64,000 nucleotides of DNA from Pusillimonas sp. TS35 (lineage in GTDB: Bacteria; Pseudomonadota; Gammaproteobacteria; Burkholderiales; Burkholderiaceae_B): positions 62,001 through 126,000 of the forward strand of contig NZ_WWER01000004.1 of NCBI RefSeq assembly GCF_009857885.1. The letters run 5' to 3'. The notes below the pieces were generated by a model that saw only the letters and a program-made list of their open reading frames with translations, was not told the origin of the DNA and did not search any database. Shown piece after piece: positions 49,181-59,044 of the stretch; within the stretch, counting starts at the first letter, position 1; every line of letters begins with the position of its first letter. Both the position numbers and the translations under genes were made by a program.

Positions 49181-49297
49181 GTTGCCGCCGGGCGACACCG
49201 TGATTTTGTACTGCGGCCAATACTTATATAGTATCTGTGAGGTCGTTGGGTATTTATTTTTCAGCCGTCCGCGCCATGGTCATTGCTATGGTGTGTG

Positions 49298-49331
49298 CTG
49301 TCATTGAACCGTCATTTTATTGCAGTAAAAG
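49298..49331 (+). promoter_or_regulatory. Pho box and -10 of ppk
   Basis: CTGTCAT, 4 nt, CCGTCAT (49298-49315): two 7-bp PhoB half-sites with canonical 11-bp spacing, followed after 10 nt by TAAAAG (49326-49331) as -10. This is the geometry of PhoB-activated promoters. Confidence 0.7.
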
Positions 49332-49358
49332 TATCGCCTGTTTTATTCGGAATCTCCT

Positions 49359-51428
49359 ATGCCTGCCGATGCGCCCACTCCATTGCTGCTGAATCGCGAA
49401 CTTTCCCTGCTCAAATTCAACGAACGCGTATTGGCGATGGCGGAGCGTCCGGATACGCCTTTGCTCGAGCGGCTGCGCTACCTATGCATTGTTAGCGCCA
49501 ACCTCGACGAATTCTTCGAGATCCGGATTTCGAGCTTGAAGGAACAGCAGCGCCAGACGCCGAATACAGTTGGGCAGGATGGCATGACGCCAGCCGAAGC
49601 CTTCGAATGCGTGCAGCAGGCCACGCATGAACTCGTTGAGCGCCAGAACGCGCTGCTCGTGCGGGATGTATTGCCCAGCCTGCGGGCGCAGGGCATTGAC
49701 CTGATGGAGCCGGCTGCCTGGACGGAAGAGCTGTACGAGTGGGCGCATGAAGAATTCAACCGTTCGGTCATGCCCATGTTGACACCGATCGGGCTCGATC
49801 CGGCGCATCCGTTTCCGCGGGTGTTCAACAAAAGCCTCAATTTCATTGTGTCGCTGGCCGGGCAAGACGCCTTTGGGCGGCGCGCCTCGATCGCCATCGT
49901 GCAGGCACCGCGGGCTCTGCCGCGTATCACACGGGTGCCCAACGAGATTTCGGGCATTCCTCATGGCTATGTTCTGCTGTCTGCGCTGATCAACGCTTTT
50001 GTGGGCGATATTTTTCCCGGCCTGGATGTCAAGGGCGTCTACCAGTGGCGCGTCACCCGAAACAGCGATCTGTTCGTGGATGAGGAAGAAATTACCAATC
50101 TGCGCCAGGCGCTGCAGGGCGAGCTATCACAGCGCAACTTCGGCGCTGCGGTGCGGCTGGAGATCGACCACACCATGCCGGCCGACCTGGAAGCTTTCCT
50201 GCAGCAAGAGTTCCAGCTCAAGCCGCATGATACTTACCGGGTGCGCGGGCCTGTGAATCTATCGAGGCTGATGCAGTTGTGCAATGTGGTGGATCGGGCG
50301 GATCTGCTCTTTCCGCCACACCGCCCCCATATGCCCGCGCCGTTCGACGAAGTGGGCGACGATCCAGAGCAGTTGTTTGCCGCACTCAGCGAGCAGGACA
50401 GGCTGCTGCATCACCCTTATCAGTCGTTCCAGCCCGTGCTGAACTTCCTGACCGCCGCAGCCGCGGATCCCGCCGTAGTCGCCATCAAGCAGACCATTTA
50501 CCGTACGGGTGAAGACTCCGAGCTGATGGCGCTCCTGCTCAGCGCCGCGCGGGCGGGCAAAGAGGTAACGGTGGTGGTAGAGCTCATGGCCCGCTTTGAT
50601 GAGCAGACCAACATCAACTGGGCTGCCCGCCTTGAAGAAGTGGGCGCGCATGTCAGCTACGGTGTCGTCGGCCACAAGACCCACGCCAAGATGGCCTTGG
50701 TGCTGCGGCGTGAAAAAGGCTTGATCCGGCGCTATGGGCACTTGGGTACGGGCAATTACCACCCTCGCACTGCGCGCCTTTATACCGATTTTGGGCTGCT
50801 GACGGCGGATCAGCAGCTATGCGCAGACATGGACAAAGTATTCCATCTGCTCACCGGCCTGGGCGCGCGACGGCCACTAAAGCTGTTGCTGCAGTCGCCT
50901 TTCTCGCTGCATGAAACCATGATGGCCATGATCCAGGCCGAAATGAGCAATGTGAAGGCGGGCCGAAAGGGCCGCATCATGGCAAAGATGAACTCGCTGC
51001 TCGAGCCTGACATCATCTCGGCCCTATACCAGGCCAGCCAGGCGGGGGTGAGAATCGATCTCATCGTCCGTGGCGCCTGTGCCTTGCGGGCGGGGGTGCC
51101 CGGTTTGTCGGACAACATCCGCCTGCGGTCGATCGTGGGCCGTTTTCTGGAACACTCGCGGGTTTTCTACTTCTACGCCGACGGCGAGGAGCATGTGTAT
51201 CTTTCTTCCGCCGACTGGATGGACCGTAATTTCTTCCGCCGTGTCGAAGTTGCGTTCCCGGTGCAGGACAAGGCACTCAAGCGCCGGGTGATCGCTGAAT
51301 CGTTCACCATTGCGCTGCGCGACAATGTGCTGGCCTGGCGCGCATTGCCGGACGGCACTTATACGCGCGTTGTGGGGCGTGGGGCACACGTCAACCTGCA
51401 CGACGAACTGGTGCGGCGCCTGGGTTGA
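49359..51428 (+). CDS. ppk: Polyphosphate kinase Ppk1
   Basis: A 689-residue PPK1 making polyphosphate from ATP. N-terminal domain ELSLLKFNERVLAMA and ANLDEFFEIR, head domain, and two phospholipase-D-like catalytic domains with GHKTHAKMALVLRREKG (phospho-accepting His) and HLGTGNYHPRTARLYTDFGLL. ATG 49359 gives the normal family N-terminus. A Pho box upstream indicates induction on phosphate limitation. Confidence 0.97.
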   Translation: MPADAPTPLLLNRELSLLKFNERVLAMAERPDTPLLERLRYLCIVSANLDEFFEIRISSLKEQQRQTPNTVGQDGMTPAEAFECVQQATHELVERQNALLVRDVLPSLRAQGIDLMEPAAWTEELYEWAHEEFNRSVMPMLTPIGLDPAHPFPRVFNKSLNFIVSLAGQDAFGRRASIAIVQAPRALPRITRVPNEISGIPHGYVLLSALINAFVGDIFPGLDVKGVYQWRVTRNSDLFVDEEEITNLRQALQGELSQRNFGAAVRLEIDHTMPADLEAFLQQEFQLKPHDTYRVRGPVNLSRLMQLCNVVDRADLLFPPHRPHMPAPFDEVGDDPEQLFAALSEQDRLLHHPYQSFQPVLNFLTAAAADPAVVAIKQTIYRTGEDSELMALLLSAARAGKEVTVVVELMARFDEQTNINWAARLEEVGAHVSYGVVGHKTHAKMALVLRREKGLIRRYGHLGTGNYHPRTARLYTDFGLLTADQQLCADMDKVFHLLTGLGARRPLKLLLQSPFSLHETMMAMIQAEMSNVKAGRKGRIMAKMNSLLEPDIISALYQASQAGVRIDLIVRGACALRAGVPGLSDNIRLRSIVGRFLEHSRVFYFYADGEEHVYLSSADWMDRNFFRRVEVAFPVQDKALKRRVIAESFTIALRDNVLAWRALPDGTYTRVVGRGAHVNLHDELVRRLG

Positions 51429-51570
51429 TGTCTGGGATGCCTCCGGTCTGGTGCTGTGTGCGTACAGCGCCGCCACAGGCCGTAAAACCGGGGCGGGGCA
51501 GGCCTGCGGCTTGCTGGCGGATGCGGCTGTCGCTAACCGGTAACGGTTGTATCGCAGACACAGCGTCGTC

Positions 51571-51604
51571 CTGTCACGAACATGTCATATTGCATGCTTA
51601 ATAT
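51571..51604 (+). promoter_or_regulatory. Pho box and -10 of pstSCAB
   Basis: CTGTCAC, 4 nt, ATGTCAT (51571-51588), then exactly 10 nt and TAATAT (51599-51604). Both half-sites and the spacing to the -10 fit a PhoB-dependent promoter; start near 51611, giving an approximately 50-nt leader before pstS. Confidence 0.82.
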
Positions 51605-51660
51605 TTCGGCTGAGCAGGGCTTTCCTGTACCAGTCAGTTGCAAAATCAGAGGACTTTTCC

Positions 51661-52704
51661 ATGTTCAAACGCGTTGTTGTTCAAGTTTCGCTCGGTGTTG
51701 CCTTCGCCGCGGCCTCGGTGGCCGCGCACGCTGCCGACATCACCGGCGCGGGCGCTTCGTTCCCGTATCCTATTTACGCCAAGTGGGCCGCTCAGTACCA
51801 GCAGGAAACCGGCAATCGCGTGAACTACCAATCCATCGGTTCGGGTGGCGGCCAGCAGCAGATCATCGCCAAGACGGTCGATTTCGGCGCGTCGGACGAT
51901 CCGATGAAGGCCGATGCGCTGGAAAAGAACGCGCTGTTCCAGTTCCCGGCCATTGTTGGCGGCACGGTGCCCGTCATCAACGTCGAGGGCATCAAGCCGG
52001 GTGAACTGAAGCTGTCTGGCGAAGTGCTGGCCGACATCTTCCTGGCCAAGATCAAGAAGTGGGACGACGCCGCCATCAAGTCCCTGAACCCCGATTTGAA
52101 GCTGCCCAGTGCTTCCATCATCGTGGTGCACCGTTCGGACGGCTCGGGCACCACCTTTGGGTGGACCAACTACTTGTCCAAAGTGTCCGCTGAGTGGAAA
52201 GAAAAAGTCGGCGAAGGTAAAGCGGTAAAATGGCCCACCGGCCAGGGTGGCAAGGGTAATGAAGGCGTCGCCGCCTACGTTCGCCAGCTGAAGAATTCCA
52301 TCGGTTATGTCGAGTACGCCTACGCCAAGCAAAACAACCTGGCCTGGACGCAGCTCAAGAACATGGACGGCAAGTTCGTGCAGCCTTCGCAGGAAGCCTT
52401 TGCCGCCGCAGCCGCCAACGCCGACTGGAAGAGCGCGCCGGGCATGGGCGTGGTGCTGACCAACGAGCCGGGTGCCGACTCATGGCCCGTCACCTCGGCC
52501 AGCTTCATCCTGGTGCACAAAAAGCAGGACAAGCCTGAAACCGGCCTTGAGGTCCTGAAGTTCTTCGACTGGGCGTTCAAGAACGGCGACAAGCTGGCAC
52601 AGGAGCTCGACTATGTGCCGATGCCCGACAACGTCACCGAGCAGATCGCTGCTGGCTGGAAAGCGGAGATCAAGGGTGCTGATGGCGCTGCAGTCTGGAA
52701 ATAA
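51661..52704 (+). CDS. pstS: Phosphate ABC transporter, periplasmic binding protein PstS
   Basis: A 347-residue high-affinity phosphate receptor: signal peptide ending AAHA, then [37 protein letters not shown] and [10 protein letters not shown], which line the phosphate pocket. ATG 51661 has GAGGA 7 nt upstream; the longer frame would start inside the promoter. First gene of pstSCAB under a Pho box. Confidence 0.97.
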   Translation: MFKRVVVQVSLGVAFAAASVAAHAADITGAGASFPYPIYAKWAAQYQQETGNRVNYQSIGSGGGQQQIIAKTVDFGASDDPMKADALEKNALFQFPAIVGGTVPVINVEGIKPGELKLSGEVLADIFLAKIKKWDDAAIKSLNPDLKLPSASIIVVHRSDGSGTTFGWTNYLSKVSAEWKEKVGEGKAVKWPTGQGGKGNEGVAAYVRQLKNSIGYVEYAYAKQNNLAWTQLKNMDGKFVQPSQEAFAAAAANADWKSAPGMGVVLTNEPGADSWPVTSASFILVHKKQDKPETGLEVLKFFDWAFKNGDKLAQELDYVPMPDNVTEQIAAGWKAEIKGADGAAVWK

Positions 52705-52731
52705 CAGGCAGATCATCGCCTGAAGGTGGCA

Positions 52732-52756
52732 GACGGCGCCGGATGACGGCGCCGTC
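52732..52756 (+). terminator. Hairpin between pstS and pstC
   Basis: A perfect 9-bp GC stem (GACGGCGCC/GGCGCCGTC), 7-nt loop, then ATTGTTATG. Located 28 nt after pstS, it may attenuate transcription or protect the pstS 3' end, giving more receptor than permease. Confidence 0.55.
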
Positions 52757-52868
52757 ATTGTTATGTAAAAATGCGCCCTGGGCGGTAGCGGGCGTCTCCG
52801 CCCAGGGCATCCGCCCTTTGTTACATCGGTATTTTTGTAGTGGCCCTCAGCCAAATAAGAAAACGCAC

Positions 52869-53807
52869 ATGAAAGATAATCGCAACGCGTATATGGACTC
52901 GGTGTTCAGCGGTCTTACGCGTACCTTTGCGTTCCTGGTTTTCATCCTGCTGGGGGCTATCATGGTTTCGCTGGTCTACGGCAGCCGCGAATCCATCTCC
53001 GCGCACGGCATCTCATTTCTCTGGACCAACGAATGGGATCCGGTGCAGAACGTTTACGGCGCCCTGGTGCCCGTGGTGGGCACGCTGGCCACATCGCTCA
53101 TTGCCCTGGCGATCGCGGTGCCGGTGTCCTTCGGCATCGCTATGTTCCTGACCGAGCTTGCGCCCACCTGGCTGCGCCGCCCGCTGGGCACCGCCATCGA
53201 GATGCTGGCCGCCATCCCCTCCATCATCTATGGCATGTGGGGCCTGTTCGTCTTTGTGCCGCTGTTCCAAGAATACATACAACCCCATGTCATCAATCTG
53301 TTTGATGGCATCCCTGTGCTGGGGCAAATCTTTGCCGGCCCGCCGTTCGGTATCGGCGTGTTCACCGCGGGGCTGATTCTCTCCATCATGGTGATTCCCT
53401 TCATCGCCGCCGTAATGCGCGACGTTTTCGAGCTTGTGCCGCCCATGCTCAAAGAATCCGCCTACGGTCTGGGCAGCACCACCTGGGAAGTGGTCTGGAA
53501 GGTTGTGCTGCCGTACACCAAGTCGGGTGTGATCGGCGGCATCATGCTGGGGCTCGGCCGGGCGCTGGGTGAAACCATGGCGGTCACCTTCGTGATCGGC
53601 AACGCGTTCAACCTGCCCGAATCCATTTTCTCGCCGTCCAATTCGATCGCCTCGGCGTTGGCCAACGAATTCAACGAAGCGGGCGGGATACAAAAAGCAG
53701 CCCTGCTCGAACTGGGCCTGATTCTATTCATGATCACCACTGTTGTGCTTGCGTTCTCGAAGCTTTTGCTGCTTCGCCTGGGCAAGAACGAGGGTACCTC
53801 CCACTAG
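52869..53807 (+). CDS. pstC: Phosphate ABC transporter permease PstC
   Basis: A 312-residue permease with six spans; the EAA-type loop lies around [19 protein letters not shown] and [17 protein letters not shown] is typical of PstC. ATG 52869 begins [10 protein letters not shown] just before the first membrane helix; the open frame further upstream is not conserved-looking. 14 nt before pstA. Confidence 0.95.
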   Translation: MKDNRNAYMDSVFSGLTRTFAFLVFILLGAIMVSLVYGSRESISAHGISFLWTNEWDPVQNVYGALVPVVGTLATSLIALAIAVPVSFGIAMFLTELAPTWLRRPLGTAIEMLAAIPSIIYGMWGLFVFVPLFQEYIQPHVINLFDGIPVLGQIFAGPPFGIGVFTAGLILSIMVIPFIAAVMRDVFELVPPMLKESAYGLGSTTWEVVWKVVLPYTKSGVIGGIMLGLGRALGETMAVTFVIGNAFNLPESIFSPSNSIASALANEFNEAGGIQKAALLELGLILFMITTVVLAFSKLLLLRLGKNEGTSH

Positions 53808-53821
53808 CCGGGCGTTTATTC

Positions 53822-54682
53822 ATGTTCAATACCGAATCCGTCGTCAACACCCGCAATCCGCTGTACAGGCGCCGCCAGCGTTTTAACCGCTTCATGCTTT
53901 TCCTGTCCGGCGTCATGGTACTCACAGGCCTGTTCTGGCTGTTCTGGATCATCCTGACTTTATTGTTCAAGGGCGCCGATGCACTGTCGCTGTCGCTGGT
54001 GATCGAATCCACGCCGGCGCCTGGTGTAAGCGGCGGCCTGCTCAACGCCATCATCGGAAGCGTACTGATGGCGGCGGTCGCCACAGCCATCGGCACGCCC
54101 ATCGGTGTGCTGGCGGGTACCTATCTGGCCGAATACGGCCAGCGCGGCTGGCTTGCACCCGCTACCCGCTTCCTGAACGATGTGCTGCTGTCCGCGCCAT
54201 CCATCATTATTGGCCTGTTTATCTACGCTGTTTATGTGGCACAGGTCGGTCACTATTCCGGCTGGGCGGGCGCCTTCGCGCTGGCCATCCTGGTGATCCC
54301 GGTGGTGGTGCGCTCTACCGACAACATGTTGCAGCTGGTGCCCAACAGCCTGCGCGAAGCCGCTGCGGCGCTGGGTTGCCCGAAATGGCGGGTGATCATG
54401 TTCGTGTGCTACCGCGCGGCGCGATCCGGCATCATCACCGGGGTGCTGTTGGCCATCGCCCGTATTTCGGGCGAAACCGCGCCGCTGCTGTTCACCGCGC
54501 TCAACAACCAGTTTATGTCCTGGAACATGAACGCTCCCATGGCCAACCTGCCGGTCGTAATCTTCCAGTATGCGGCGAGCCCGTTCGAAGACTGGAACCG
54601 CCTCGCCTGGGCGGGTGCGGTCATGATCACGCTGCTGGTGCTGGGCATCAATATCGCTGCCCGCAGCCTGTTCCGCAAGTAA
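53822..54682 (+). CDS. pstA: Phosphate ABC transporter permease PstA
   Basis: A 286-residue partner of PstC with six spans; [30 protein letters not shown] and [15 protein letters not shown] (EAA loop) identify it. 46 nt before pstB. Confidence 0.95.
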   Translation: MFNTESVVNTRNPLYRRRQRFNRFMLFLSGVMVLTGLFWLFWIILTLLFKGADALSLSLVIESTPAPGVSGGLLNAIIGSVLMAAVATAIGTPIGVLAGTYLAEYGQRGWLAPATRFLNDVLLSAPSIIIGLFIYAVYVAQVGHYSGWAGAFALAILVIPVVVRSTDNMLQLVPNSLREAAAALGCPKWRVIMFVCYRAARSGIITGVLLAIARISGETAPLLFTALNNQFMSWNMNAPMANLPVVIFQYAASPFEDWNRLAWAGAVMITLLVLGINIAARSLFRK

Positions 54683-54728
54683 TATAAACACGCTTCGGCC
54701 GGGGCATTGCGCCGGCCAGGATTTCACC

Positions 54729-55505
54729 ATGCAAACGACCCAACACGCTGAACGTACGAAGATCGAGGTGCGCAACCTCAACTTTTACTACGGCAATTTT
54801 CACGCCATCAAAGACGTCAACCTGAAAATTGCCGAAAACAAGGTCACTGCCTTCATTGGCCCGTCGGGCTGCGGCAAGTCCACCTTGTTGCGCACGTTCA
54901 ACCGCATGTACGAGCTATACCCGGGCCAGCGCGCCGAGGGTGAGATCAACCTCGACGGTGAAAACCTGCTCACTTCGCGCATGGATATCTCGCTGATCCG
55001 CGCCAAGGTCGGCATGGTGTTCCAGAAGCCTACGCCATTCCCCATGAGCATCTACGACAACATTGCTTTTGGCGTACGCCTGTTCGAAAGGCTCAGCAAG
55101 GGTGAAATGGACGAGCGCGTCGAATGGGCATTGACCAAGGCCGCGCTATGGAACGAAGTAAAAGACAAGCTGGGCCAGAGCGGCAACGGCCTGTCGGGTG
55201 GCCAGCAGCAGCGCCTTTGCATCGCGCGAGGGGTGGCCATCAAACCCGAGGTACTGTTGCTCGACGAGCCCTGTTCGGCACTGGATCCGATCTCCACGGC
55301 CAAGATCGAAGAGCTGATCGCCGAACTCAAGTCTGAATACACCGTCGTTATCGTGACGCACAACATGCAGCAGGCCGCGCGCTGCTCCGACTACACGGCC
55401 TATATGTACTTGGGCCAGCTCATGGAATTTGGCGAAACCGACCAGATCTTCGTCAAGCCCGCTCGCAAAGAAACCGAAGACTACATCACCGGCCGCTTCG
55501 GCTGA
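54729..55505 (+). CDS. pstB: Phosphate ABC transporter ATPase PstB
   Basis: A 258-residue ATPase: [15 protein letters not shown], Walker [11 protein letters not shown]-loop [15 protein letters not shown], signature LSGGQQQR, Walker [14 protein letters not shown]-loop [13 protein letters not shown]. Last gene of pstSCAB. No phoU, phoB or phoR follows in this window. Confidence 0.97.
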   Translation: MQTTQHAERTKIEVRNLNFYYGNFHAIKDVNLKIAENKVTAFIGPSGCGKSTLLRTFNRMYELYPGQRAEGEINLDGENLLTSRMDISLIRAKVGMVFQKPTPFPMSIYDNIAFGVRLFERLSKGEMDERVEWALTKAALWNEVKDKLGQSGNGLSGGQQQRLCIARGVAIKPEVLLLDEPCSALDPISTAKIEELIAELKSEYTVVIVTHNMQQAARCSDYTAYMYLGQLMEFGETDQIFVKPARKETEDYITGRFG

Positions 55506-56071
55506 GCACCGGCCGTCTGGCCGGGCAAGCGCAGTCGCCCCCGCGGCTGTGATCGCCCCCGCGCAGTCGGTCGCCAGCACGCAATCCTCCTGTCAGGCGG
55601 CCGCCAACGGCGTCTGCATCAGCTGTTGCACGTCATCGTAGTGACGTGAGACACGCTGTCCGCCGTGTCGTAGCCCACCGCGACGGTCACGCCACTGGCG
55701 TAGCCCGTGCAAAATCATGGCCTTGTCTCAGAAGGTGCGCTCGGGTGTCACGGTGATTACGCTCGTCACAGTCAAGTCCAGGTCGGGCAGATCCTGTATG
55801 ACGTACGGCGTGACGGAAGCCGCGACATGCGGATCAAGTGCCGATTTGGCACCGGCCACGCCCTTGAACCATGACCGCCCAACTGTGCAAAGTTGGTTAA
55901 TACCCAAACTTGTCCGAGTTCAGCCGCTTCAATCAGCGCAGAGATGTGGGGTTTGAGCCGGAGCCACTGCTTAGGGTTTTTCCTGTTTTTCCCGTATTTT
56001 GGGAATTGAATTCCTTGATTGTGGGAAAAAATATTACAGTGTGCGCGTGATCTGTTTGATGGTTGTTTTCC
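55506..56071. other. Intergenic region pstB to iclR with possible coding relic
   Basis: 566 bp without a convincing gene. On the minus strand, about 55727-55870, a protein-like frame reads WFKGVAGAKSALDPHVAA and ends VITVTPERTF-stop, but it has no credible start or family match and may be a decayed gene tail. The right end carries the iclR operator dyads. A 6-bp GC hairpin (CCGGCC/GGCCGG) lies just after pstB. Confidence 0.4.
55986..56030. promoter_or_regulatory. Nested palindromes upstream of the IclR gene (candidate operator)
   Basis: Inner dyad GGAATT-G-AATTCC (56002-56014) and outer dyad TTTTTCCC (55986-55993) / GGGAAAAA (56023-56030) share the same centre base, 56008. The inner dyad resembles the E. 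coli IclR site pattern TGGAAATnATTTCCA. It lies 42-86 nt before the iclR start. Confidence 0.6.
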
Positions 56072-56824
56072 ATGTCCGACGAACGTTCGCCCAAGGGGGG
56101 CGCTGACCGCGTACTGTTTGTGCTGGCAACGCTTGCCAGGCTCGAACGGTCCGTCACGCCTGCCGAGCTGATGGCCGAGACGGGGTTGAGCAAAAGCACG
56201 CTTTATAGGCAGCTTGCACTGCTAAAGCGCTGGGGCTTCATCATGGAAAGCAATGGCGTGTACCTGCCTGGGCCGATGTGCCTGCCGCTGGCATGGGGGT
56301 TCGATCAGTCGTCGTACCTGATCCAGCAAGCCCATGGTGAGCTTGAGGCGCTGTCCCGCAACTCGGGCGAATCCGTGGGGCTGTTGACAGCGGTGAACAA
56401 TCAGGCGGTTTGCCTGGATATGGTCGAGAGCCCCAGTTCTTTGCGCTGTTCGTTCGTAAAAGGGCGGGGGCTTCCCTTATGCAAGGGCGCGTTCGCCAAA
56501 ACACTGCTGGCCTTCATGGAGGCCGACAAGCAGGCGTTGGTGCTGCGCAATCTTGAGCGCGACCGCCTGATCGCGCCGCCGGAGCTACCGGCGCTCAAGG
56601 ATGTGCTGCGGCAGATACGTGCACAGGGGTACTGCATCACAGACAGCGAAGTGGATGAAGGGGTATGGGGTATCAGCGCACCCGTGTTCCAGCAATTCAA
56701 CCATGCGGCGGCGGTTATCACGCTCATGGCGCCTACCACCAGAGTTCACAACCGCGAGCGGCAGTTCGTCGATATGACAACCGCAATTGCCGCGCGTGTT
56801 TCTTCTCGGCTGCAAAGCCTTTGA
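56072..56824 (+). CDS. IclR family transcriptional regulator
   Basis: About 250 residues: N-terminal winged helix (VLATLARLERSVTPAELM, GLSKSTLYRQLALLKRWGF) and a C-terminal IclR effector domain (ESVGLLTAVNNQAVCLD, CKGAFAKTLLAF, EGVWGISAPVF). ATG 56072 is preferred to an in-frame TTG three codons earlier. It precedes an amino acid importer and formimidoylglutamase by 26 nt and probably controls them; a palindromic operator candidate lies upstream. Confidence 0.9.
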   Translation: MSDERSPKGGADRVLFVLATLARLERSVTPAELMAETGLSKSTLYRQLALLKRWGFIMESNGVYLPGPMCLPLAWGFDQSSYLIQQAHGELEALSRNSGESVGLLTAVNNQAVCLDMVESPSSLRCSFVKGRGLPLCKGAFAKTLLAFMEADKQALVLRNLERDRLIAPPELPALKDVLRQIRAQGYCITDSEVDEGVWGISAPVFQQFNHAAAVITLMAPTTRVHNRERQFVDMTTAIAARVSSRLQSL

Positions 56825-56850
56825 ATCGTTATCTAACGAAGGAGTATGTC

Positions 56851-57591
56851 ATGGCGTCACGCAAAACTCTCATGGCGGTGCTTCTCGCGATTTCCGCGAG
56901 CGGTTTTGCCGCATCCAGCCTTGCAGCGGACACGGTACGCATCGTGACCGACCCCACCTTTCCACCTATGGAATTCACCCGGGACGGCAAGCGCACTGGC
57001 TTTGATATCGAGCTGACGGAAGCCTTGGTGAAGGAAATGGGCAAGCAGATCGCCTGGACGGATATCGATTTCAAGGGCCTCATCCCTGCGATCATCTCCG
57101 GCCGTGCCGATGCGGCGGTATCGGCGATTTACATCACCGACGCGCGCAAGCAAGTCGTGGACTTCACCGACCCGTATTACGCCGGCGGCTTGGTTGTGCT
57201 CACCCGCAAGGACGGCCCGATCAAGACACTGAAAGACCTGGACGGCAAGCGTGTGTCGGTGCAGGTGGGTACCAAGTCGGTGGGCTATCTGCAGGAGCAT
57301 TATCCCAAGGTGCAGCGCGTCGAGGTCGAGAAGAACGAAGAAATGTTCAACCTGGTGGGTGTGGGTCGGGCCGACGCAGCCGTCACCGGCAAGCCGGCGG
57401 CCAAGCTCTACGCCCAAGCCCATCCAGACCTCGTTGTGCTGGACGAGCAGATCACGACGGAGGCCTACGGTATTGCGGTCGACAAGCGCAAGCCCGAGCT
57501 CGTCAGCGCATTCAATGCGGCGATCAAGCGCCTGAAGGAAAACGGCGAGTACCAGAAGATCGTCGATAAATGGTTTGAAGGCAAGAAATAA
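56851..57591 (+). CDS. ABC polar amino acid-binding protein
   Basis: A 246-residue periplasmic receptor of the family-3 type: signal peptide ending near SSLAAD, then VRIVTDPTFPPMEF, GFDIELTEALVKEMGK, DFKGLIPAIISGRADAAVSAI and TDARKQVVDFTDPYY. These are shared with HisJ/GlnH/ArtJ proteins. GAAGGAG precedes the ATG by 7 nt. Ligand is probably histidine or a degradation product, inferred only from the downstream hutG-like gene. Confidence 0.9.
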   Translation: MASRKTLMAVLLAISASGFAASSLAADTVRIVTDPTFPPMEFTRDGKRTGFDIELTEALVKEMGKQIAWTDIDFKGLIPAIISGRADAAVSAIYITDARKQVVDFTDPYYAGGLVVLTRKDGPIKTLKDLDGKRVSVQVGTKSVGYLQEHYPKVQRVEVEKNEEMFNLVGVGRADAAVTGKPAAKLYAQAHPDLVVLDEQITTEAYGIAVDKRKPELVSAFNAAIKRLKENGEYQKIVDKWFEGKK

Positions 57592-58259
57592 TGAACTTTG
57601 ATTTCACGCCCGCGTATGCGGATTGGCGGGCGCTGCTCAGCGGTGCCACCGTGACCGTCGAGGTAACGGTGAGCGCACTGGTTCTCTCCTGTCTGCTGGG
57701 GCTGCTGATTGGCATAGGCCGTCTCAATCCCGAGCGCAAGCTGGCGTATGGCCTGAGCAGCGTGTATTTGTCGGCCTTTCGCGGCACCCCGCTGCTGGTG
57801 CAGCTGTTCATCTGGTTCTTCGGCCTGCCGCGCTTTGGCATTTTGCTGCCGGCCTTTGCCTGCGGGATGCTGGGCCTGGGCATGTATTCGGCCTCGTATG
57901 TATCCGAGATTGTGCGCGGGGCAATACAGTCGGTGGATCGCGGCCAGATGGAGGCTGCGCGTTCGCTGGGCATGTCCTCGCGGCAAGCCATGTTCAAGAT
58001 TATTTTGCCGCAGGCGTTTGTGCGCATGATTCCGCCTCTGGGCAACGAGTTCATTTCGCTGATCAAGAACTCGGCGCTGGTGTCGCTGCTGACCATCCAC
58101 GACCTCATGCACGAAGGGCAGAAGATTATCAGTGTTTCCTACCGCTCGCTGGAAATCTATTTGGTGATTGCGGTCATTTATTGGCTGATGACGACGTTCG
58201 TGACAATCGTGCTGCGCAATGTAGAGCTGCGCATGAAGGCGGGAGGGATGGTGCAATGA
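57591..58259 (+). CDS. ABC polar amino acid permease (HisM/GlnP-like)
   Basis: A 222-residue permease with five to six spans; [19 protein letters not shown] and the EAA loop [22 protein letters not shown] are standard for the polar amino acid class. Its ATG shares a base with the stop of the receptor gene. Only one permease gene is present, so it probably acts as a homodimer. Confidence 0.92.
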   Translation: MNFDFTPAYADWRALLSGATVTVEVTVSALVLSCLLGLLIGIGRLNPERKLAYGLSSVYLSAFRGTPLLVQLFIWFFGLPRFGILLPAFACGMLGLGMYSASYVSEIVRGAIQSVDRGQMEAARSLGMSSRQAMFKIILPQAFVRMIPPLGNEFISLIKNSALVSLLTIHDLMHEGQKIISVSYRSLEIYLVIAVIYWLMTTFVTIVLRNVELRMKAGGMVQ

Positions 58260-59044
58260 GTAATACGGCGACGAACGGCCAGGCCATGATTCTGATCAAG
58301 GGGCTGCACAAGGCCTATGGCAACCATGAGGTGCTGAAGGGGGTAGACCTCGAGATCGACAAGTCAAAAGTGGTGGTGGTGATCGGCCCAAGCGGTTCGG
58401 GCAAAAGCACCTTGCTGCGCTGCTGCAATGGGCTCGAGGTCGCCCAGCGCGGCACTATCGACATCTGCGGCCAGCGACTGCTCGACGAGGGAAGGATGCT
58501 GGGCGAGCGCGATCTGAATGCGCTGCGTATGCAGGTGGGCATGGTGTTCCAGTCTTTTAACCTGTTTCCGCACCTCTCAGTGCTGGATAACATCACGGTC
58601 GGGCCCCGCACGCTCAAAGGGCTTAGCGCGTCCGCGGCGCGCGAGCAGGCCATGGCGCTGCTGGACAAAGTGGGGCTGTCGGCCAAGGCCGAGGCCATGC
58701 CGGCCAGCCTCTCCGGCGGGCAGAAGCAGCGCGTGGCGATTGCGCGGGCGTTAGCCATGGCGCCCCAGGTCATGCTGTTCGATGAGCCCACATCGGCGCT
58801 TGATCCCGAACTGGTCGGCGAGGTGCTGAGCGTCATGAAGCTGCTCGCCAAAGAAGGGATGACGATGATGGTGGTGACGCACGAAATGGGCTTCGCCCGC
58901 GAGATGGCTGATACGGTGGTTGTCATGGATGGCGGCGGCATTATCGAGGCCGGCCCGCCCGACGTTATCTTCACCAACCCCGCGCAGGCGCGTACGCGCA
59001 GCTTTCTGCAGGCTGTGCTCAAGCAGGAGACACAGGACGTATGA
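58256..59044 (+). CDS. ABC polar amino acid ATPase (HisP/GlnQ-like)
   Basis: A 262-residue ATPase: [14 protein letters not shown], Walker [27 protein letters not shown], signature LSGGQKQR, Walker [15 protein letters not shown]-loop [14 protein letters not shown]. Overlaps the permease stop by 4 nt and the hutG-like gene by 4 nt, so the operon is translationally coupled throughout. Confidence 0.93.
   Translation: MSNTATNGQAMILIKGLHKAYGNHEVLKGVDLEIDKSKVVVVIGPSGSGKSTLLRCCNGLEVAQRGTIDICGQRLLDEGRMLGERDLNALRMQVGMVFQSFNLFPHLSVLDNITVGPRTLKGLSASAAREQAMALLDKVGLSAKAEAMPASLSGGQKQRVAIARALAMAPQVMLFDEPTSALDPELVGEVLSVMKLLAKEGMTMMVVTHEMGFAREMADTVVVMDGGGIIEAGPPDVIFTNPAQARTRSFLQAVLKQETQDV

Noticed and set aside
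57623-59044. Apparent long version of the amino acid ATPase
   Set aside because: The extension is the permease gene in another frame; the real start is ATG 58256.
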